Assembly (NCBI GenBank): GCA_030062745.1
Contig: CP099846.1
Location: 3,348,001 to 3,412,000 of the forward strand
Source of the DNA: Capitulum mitella
Lineage: Eukaryota > Arthropoda > Thecostraca > Pollicipedomorpha > Pollicipedidae
DNA length: 64,000 bases
Direction of reading: 5' to 3'
Below, piece after piece: positions 59,501 to 64,000 of this stretch (position 1 is its first letter; every line of letters starts with the position of its first letter). A program made the translations under genes and the position numbers. The notes below the pieces were generated by a model. That model was not told the DNA's origin. It saw only the letters and a program-made list of their open reading frames with translations, and did no database searches.

Positions 59501-62500
59501 GCCGAGCCGGGCCGGCCGACGCCGCGGCCGGCCGCCGCCAAGACGTCGGCCGTGGACGCGGCGGCCCGTATCCGCCAGCGGGCCACCAAGCTGGCCATGA
59601 TGAGGAAGCTGACGGAGCAGCTGCGCCGGCCGGGCGCCCGGCCCCGCCTGGAGAAGACGCCCCTGCGGCCGGACGCCAGGTGGGCTGAGTGGGACTGAGC
59701 GCGCTCTGGTGCTGGCGGTTACGTGATGGCCGTGCGCGACACGGTGGTGACGTGATGCGAAGTTGTACGTTTGAGCCTGACTTACGAAGGCTTATATTGG
59801 GCTTGAAGCATTCTCTGCGTTTTGTGACTCGTCAAATTAACTGGCCCCGTGTCGCACTTGAAACATTTGACTTTGCAACGATTCAGACACTCGTGTCTTT
59901 GTTTGACTTGCGTACTGTTCGGCCTGCACTGACCACGCACCGTCCTGTTCCAGGTCGGCACGCGAGGCCGGCGCCAAGGTGACGCCAATGCGCCGCTCCT
60001 GGGTGGGCGGCGTGCTGGTGGGGCGCCCGGCGCGCCGCAGCGAGGACGAGCCCGCGACCCGGCCGGCCGGCGGCGAGCGCGCGCCACGCCCGGCCGGCGA
60101 GCGGGCCGCGCGGCCGGCCGCCGCCTCCGCCGCCGCCTCCTCCTCCGCCGGCCAGGGCCCGGCCCGGCCCAAGCTGGCGCTGGCCAGCCGCTCCAAGAGC
60201 AAGTTCTGGTTCTGGGTGGAGGAGCCGGTGCCGCGCAGCGACGGCGAGGAGCCGGCGCCGGCCGAGCGGCCCGTCAGCCCGCGCACGCTGCGCGACGGAC
60301 GCCGCGTGGAGGTGGCGCCCTCCTCGTCGTCGTCCTCGGAGGACGAGGAGGACGGCGGCCGCACGCTGCGTGACGGCACGGTGGTGCGGCCTGCCGGTCC
60401 GGACTGGGAGCGCGGGCGGGCCTCGCGCGCCGCCGCCGCCGCCGCGCCGGCCGCCGCCCGGCCGCTGGCCGCGGCGCCCGCGCCGGCGAGACGACCAGCG
60501 GAGGAGTCGGCGGCGAAACGGGCCGCGAGGTCCGCCAGGGACGCCGAGACGGATAGCAGCTCCGAGGAGGAGGGTGGCAAGGAGAAAGCAAGGTCCAAGG
60601 AAGCCGACAGAAAGAGCTGGCGGCAGAAGAGGAAGTCGGCGGCGGAGAACGGGAGCGGTTTGAGGGGTAACGGCCGAGATCAAACGAAGCCCCGCCTGAT
60701 GGTCGAGTCGAGCTCGTCAGAAGATGAAAGTGTTGCAAATCATAGCGGAACCAGAGAAATCGCGCTTCGGAAGATGGATAAGGTGAGGGCGAAAGGCTCC
60801 GATAGGGAAACCTTACGAGTGAAGACGCTGAAGTCGACTTTGGGCTCGGCAAAACAGTCCGATTTTGGCTCGAAGAGCGATGCGAAGAGATCTGGCGGCA
60901 AGGCGCAGCCAAGGGACGATTCGTCATCGGACGAGGACGAGAAGGAAGAAAGGGAGAACAGGGCGGCGACCAGAAATCGTCGCAGTTTCACCAGTAGAAA
61001 GAAGCCGATGTATAGCTCTGACGAGGAAAGCAGGGATGCCACAAATCAAAACGCAACGAGGACGAAAAGATCTCGGGTCATCCACCAGAAAGCCGATGAC
61101 AAGCTGGTCAAAGGAGAAGCCAAAGACGTGCCTGTGCTCAAGACGAAGGCCAACGGTCGGTCGGCGCATCCGGTCACATCCCATTCGGAGAGGGAGTCCC
61201 GCGACGAGAAGCCAAAACGAGACGGGTCGCACAGGAGCGAATGGAGCAGCTCGGAGGCCGGCACGGCCAGGACTCGCCGCGCGTCGCGGCGGGCCGGCCC
61301 CGTCTGCGACTCGTCCAGCTCAGAGGAGGCTGCGGCGCCGCGCGCGCTGCGGCCCAGCTCGGCGGTGCGCCGGCCGCCGCCGCCGCCGCTGCGGCGCCGC
61401 TCCTGGGAGGCGGCGCCGGCGCCGGCGGCCAGCTCCGGCAGCGAGCGGGCCGCTCGCGTCACCCGCTCGCAGCGGCCCGAGCCGCCGCCCATCGCCGGCG
61501 CCGTCCGCAAGCGCGCGTTCGTGCCAGGCCGGCGCGGCTGGGCCGACAGCAGCAGCGGCACCGAGGAGCGGCCGGCCAGCCCGCCGCGCGCCGCCCGCCG
61601 CCGCCGCCCGCAGCCGGCCGCCGCCAGCTCCAGCAGCGAAGAGCGCGAGCAGGAGCGGCCGGCGCGCCGCGACGGCGCCAAGGCGGCCGCGCCGGCCGAG
61701 CGGCCGCGCCGCACGCTGCGCAAGCGCAGCGAGGCCTTCTTCTCGTACGACATCATCGACTCGGACTCGGACGACGAGCCGGCCGCGCGCGCCAAGCGCA
61801 CGGCCGCGCCCAAACCGGACGCCGCCGCCGCCGCCGCCGCGGCCAGGAAGAGCGGCGGAGACGCGGCGCCTCCGGCCGGGAGCAGGCCGGAGTCGGCGCC
61901 GGGCCGCGCCGCCCCGCCAGCAGTCCTGCCGGCCGACGTCAGGGCGGCCTCGGCCGGCACCAGGGCGGAGCGGGACGTCCGACGGGATCCGCCGCCGGCC
62001 AAGAAGCCCGAGTCGGACGCTGGCGAGCGGCAGCTGAAGAAGAAGCCGCGGCCGCCGTCGCCGGCCGGCGCGCAGCGACCGCCGGCCAAGAAGAAGTCGC
62101 CGGCGAAGGGCGCCGAGGGCACGTTCCAGTCCAAGCTGAAGGAGACGGCCCAGCGGCGGATCACGAAGCTGACGCAGCGGCGCGGCGGCGGCGCCGACCG
62201 CGCGGGCGACGCCGCCGCCAGCCGACCGGCCATGGGCGTGTACGAGTTCGACTCGGACGAGAACCTGGCCTCGCTGACGCTGCGTCAGACGACGGCCGGC
62301 GGCGGCGTCCAGACCGTGTCCGAGGCGACCTGCACTGGCGACGACCGGCCGCCGGCTCCGGCGCCGGCGCCGCCGCCCCCGGCGCCGGCCGAGCGCTCCA
62401 CCTGCACCATCGCCGTCCAGGTCAACATGGACGAGGAGTCGGCCGCGTCCACGGCCTCCCCCGATCCGGCGGCGGCGGCGGCGGCGGCAGCGGCGGCCGC

Positions 62501-64000
62501 CCAGCCGCAGACGCAGGCTTCCGCCGAACAGCAGACGCAGACGCCGCCTGTCCAGCAACAGACGCAGACGCAGACGCCACCCGCCCAACAGCAGACGCAG
62601 ACGCAGACGCCGACCACCCAGCAACAGACGCAGGCGCGAACACAGACGCAGGTCCCGGCGCAGCAGCAGACACCGACGTCCAGCCAGCAACAGGCGTCGA
62701 CAACTCCTCCAGCCTCCGGTACAGCAGCGGACGCAACCGCAGCTGCTGCCGCTGGCCGCCAAGCTGCCCGGCCAGCCGCCGACATACGCGCCGGCGGCGC
62801 CGCTGCTGCCGGCGCCGGGCGTCTTCATGCCGATGTCGCTGCTGCGCGCGCCGTACCCCGTGCAGGAGGCCAGTCGGCCGCTGCAGCTGGTGTCGGTGAC
62901 GGGCCCGCGCTGCAGCGTCCAGCCGCCGCCCGGCCTGGCCCAGCAGCTGGGGCAGCAGCAGTCGCCGGCGCTGGCCCAGCAGCCGCCGCGACTCCAGCAG
63001 GTGGGTGTCCGGCAGCGGAGGTCCATCAGGATTTTAGGATGTGGAGCTGGAAACCCGCTGGCTGAAGAGTCATAGATGATTGATGTGTGCAGGTGGAGTC
63101 GTAGTGTTGGTTTACGTTGTGCGGTCATGTGTTAGCGCTGAATTCTCCGATGTTTATTCCAGACGTAACTGGAGGCTCACATCAAAACACTGGGCTGGCT
63201 GCCGCGGATTATCATTCACTGGTTTTTGCGGCCTCACATGAGATGATGTTCAGACCGGACGCCGTGCTGTCTGTTAAGTGCTGTCCCGTCCCCAGGTGCA
63301 CTACCAGCTGGGCGCTGGCGGCCTGCTCGCCGGCGCCGTGCCGACCGCCCCGTATTCGGCCAGCCCGTTTGCCCTGCTGCCGCCGACGCCTGCCGGCAAG
63401 CGGTCGCTGGCGCCGGCCACGTGGGCCGCCTCCAGCGGAGCCGCGCTGCCGCCGTCCGCCGCCGCAGACCGGCTGGCCGCCATCAAGCCGGTGCATCCGC
63501 ACGTGTCGGCGTCCGGAGACGGCTGGTGGCGGCCGGCCGCGTGTGGCGCGTCGGCCGCCGGCGCGCCGGGCCGCTTCTACCCGCGCCCGCCGCCGCCCGG
63601 CCTCATCCGTCTGCCCGTGTCGGCGGCGCCGGTCAGCAGCGGCGCCGGCGGCGGCCTGCAGTACCGGCTGGGCGCGCCGCTGCCGTACTCGGCGCCGCTG
63701 CTGGCGGCGGCGCGGCCGTACGGCGCCCGGCTGACGCTGCTGGGCGCCTCCCAGCTGCACGGCACCGGCGTGGCCGTGCTGAGCGCGCCGCCGGCGGCGG
63801 CCGGCCGCACCGAGTCGGCGCCGCAGCGCGTCGCCGCCGCCCGCGCGTCGCCGGTCGACAGCAAGGCAGCCGTGATGGCGCAGTTGCGCCAGGCCAACCT
63901 GCTGCCGGTGGCGGCGCCGGCGCGGCCCGAGCCTGGCGCCGCCTCGCCGGCCGACGTCAAGGTGCCGCCGGCGGTGCTGGCCGCGCTCGGCGCCGGCCGG
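56254..64000 (+). CDS. Jarid2: JARID2 (Jumonji, PRC2 cofactor), N-terminal 1,553 codons, runs off the right edge
   Basis: Exons 56254-56509, 57031-57155, 57488-57572, 58603-58798, 59362-59679, 59954-62651, (small gap) 62725-63000 and 63296-64000 join with matching phases at every junction. JARID2 is a nuclear, catalytically inactive Jumonji protein that recruits and stimulates Polycomb complex PRC2. Recognition rests on VFAQRKFAQG (residues 29-38), matching the vertebrate AQRKFAQ segment whose lysine 116 is methylated by PRC2 and binds EED, followed at 73-87 by PKTEDFITFLCFRGT, nearly the vertebrate PKTEDFLTFLCLRG. Later parts are basic and low in complexity, with at least eight serine/acidic clusters fit for CK2, poly-Ala and Pro runs and a Gln/Thr array. 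ARID, JmjC and zinc-finger parts lie beyond the window. The ATG is preceded by a splice acceptor, so the true N-terminus may be further upstream. Confidence 0.9.
57031..57155 (+). CDS. Jarid2: Jarid2 exon B
   Basis: Starts after ccgccgccag and completes the split glycine codon to give FRGTDHLPPHLEKFNH. Ends GRK before gtcagc (phase 0). The peptide TDHLPPHLEKF fills the place of vertebrate SPALPNSMVYF. Confidence 0.88.
57488..57572 (+). CDS. Jarid2: Jarid2 exon C
   Basis: Between tttttgcag and gtgagt: EQKSASCLRQNGHAK, then MSASKPLFQKHSS, ending in phase 1. It lines up roughly with the NGHVFNGSS-type linker of vertebrates. Confidence 0.82.
57690..58592. repeat. 14-bp minisatellite in the Jarid2 intron, about 60 units
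   Basis: Unit gtgacctgacccat with variants, degenerate before 57960 and tight after it, ending about ten bases before the exon D acceptor. Three units make 42 bp, so all three minus frames stay open and spell the same 14-residue repeat (built on GQVTRVRSHGSGHM); these are not genes. Each unit holds a TGACCT nuclear-receptor half-site and a CTGAC branch-point-like word. Confidence 0.95.
58603..58798 (+). CDS. Jarid2: Jarid2 exon D
   Basis: Acceptor cctgtcgccag, donor gtgagc; phase 1 in, phase 2 out. Encodes AMRSRPRGSPVSGPRPDK, ALKRAQVVLRKLSHSSLIAK and a lysine-rich SAKLRAQKAEDKKARMLQR. Confidence 0.87.
59362..59679 (+). CDS. Jarid2: Jarid2 exon E
   Basis: Acceptor ctcgcgcag, donor gtgggc; phase 2 at both ends. 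Encodes LVVSSSLRYPSAGPAIKL, TALKQRPFARLTRAQMARGG, a Pro/Arg/Ala stretch and IRQRATKLAMMRKLTEQLRR, a basic region in the place of the vertebrate [20 protein letters not shown] segment, known for nucleosome and RNA contacts. Confidence 0.87.
59954..62651 (+). CDS. Jarid2: Jarid2 exon F, long low-complexity exon
   Basis: Starts after gttccag, completing an arginine codon. Includes RSWVGGVLVGRPARRSEDE, KSKFWFWVEEP, two RTLRDG motifs and RRTLRKRSEAFFSYDIIDSD, acidic serine clusters such as VESSSSEDES and DDSSSDEDEKEE, GVYEFDSDENLASLTLRQ, STCTIAVQVNMDEESA, a poly-Ala run and a QTQT array. I end it at a possible donor (cag-gtcccg) at 62652; otherwise the exon runs on to 63000 with a change of frame. 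Confidence 0.85.
62725..63000 (+). CDS. Jarid2: Jarid2 exon F2 (frame +1 relative to exon F)
   Basis: QRTQPQLLPLAAKLPGQPP, then FMPMSLLRAPYPVQEA, RPLQLVSVTGP and a Gln/Pro end, stopping at a donor cag-gtgggt in phase 0. The next exon also starts in phase 0, so this frame, not the one continuing from 59954, joins the rest. The 73-base GT..AG interval 62652-62724 would restore phase exactly. Confidence 0.72.
63296..64000 (+). CDS. Jarid2: Jarid2 exon G, runs off the right edge
   Basis: After gtccccag the frame is open for 235 codons to the edge: VHYQLGAGGLLAGAVP, TAPYSASPFALLPPTPAGKR, DRLAAIKPVHPHVSASGDGW, GLIRLPVSAAPVS, then VDSKAAVMAQLRQANLLPV and DVKVPPAVLAALG. Proline, alanine and leucine prevail; no domain is recognised. 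Phase 0 agrees with the preceding donor at 63001. Confidence 0.82.
   Translation, partial: MHYQLGAGGLLAGAVPTAPYSASPFALLPPTPAGKRSLAPATWAASSGAALPPSAAADRLAAIKPVHPHVSASGDGWWRPAACGASAAGAPGRFYPRPPPPGLIRLPVSAAPVSSGAGGGLQYRLGAPLPYSAPLLAAARPYGARLTLLGASQLHGTGVAVLSAPPAAAGRTESAPQRVAAARASPVDSKAAVMAQLRQANLLPVAAPARPEPGAASPADVKVPPAVLAALGAGR

Noticed and set aside
62652-63065. The tail of the 59954 frame up to its stop at 63065
   Set aside because: After about 62700 it turns into A/G/R-rich nonsense, whereas the +1 frame is protein-like and joins the next exon in phase.
59837-63128. Long frames on the minus strand and in alternative plus frames at 59.8-63.1 kb
   Set aside because: Very G/C-rich exon DNA lacks stop codons in most frames. 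Their products are runs of R, G, A and P, while the Jarid2 frame has varied, phase-consistent protein.

Overview
This window looks like nuclear DNA from an invertebrate animal, probably an arthropod and perhaps a crustacean. The reasons are spliced genes with GT..AG introns, a secreted tyrosine-rich protein gene whose first coding exon holds only four codons (a layout common in arthropod cuticle-type genes), a JARID2 gene of the long, low-complexity arthropod kind, and a repeat load dominated by TTAA-flanked DNA transposons. The species cannot be named from the sequence. Host exons are very rich in G and C; the DNA between genes is closer to balanced and full of TA microsatellites.

Layout. 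1-0.3 kb: an unrecognised open frame running off the left edge on the minus strand. 0.9-1.3 and 6.6-7.2 kb: two decayed Penelope-like retroelement fragments. 5-6.2 and 9.4-10.6 kb: two complete copies of a 1.2-kb non-autonomous piggyBac-like element (family A). 11.1-12.3 kb: a complete three-exon gene with its TATA box, encoding a 187-residue secreted precursor that basic sites would cut into tyrosine-rich peptides. 12.9-16.6 kb: a diverged family A relative and a complete 1.37-kb TTAA element of a second family (B). 17-27 kb: mostly unassigned DNA with several CpG-rich stretches. 27.4-28.2 kb: a two-exon gene for a 77-residue cysteine-rich membrane protein. 28-53 kb: repeat-rich DNA with three more family A copies, family B and C elements, minisatellites and a cluster of inverted repeats. 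53.2-56.2 kb: a strikingly CpG-poor block, probably the 5' intron of JARID2. 56.25-64 kb: coding exons for about 1,550 residues of JARID2, a PRC2 partner protein; its ARID and JmjC parts lie beyond the right edge.

The exon junctions of JARID2 agree in phase at every step, which makes that model strong. The genes are not obviously connected in function. The most unusual items are the multi-peptide precursor, a superfamily of TTAACCC-ended elements with self-complementary G/C tracts at their ends and nuclear-receptor half-sites inside, a near-perfect 124-bp-arm palindrome at the end of one copy, and a 14-bp minisatellite that runs up to a JARID2 splice acceptor.
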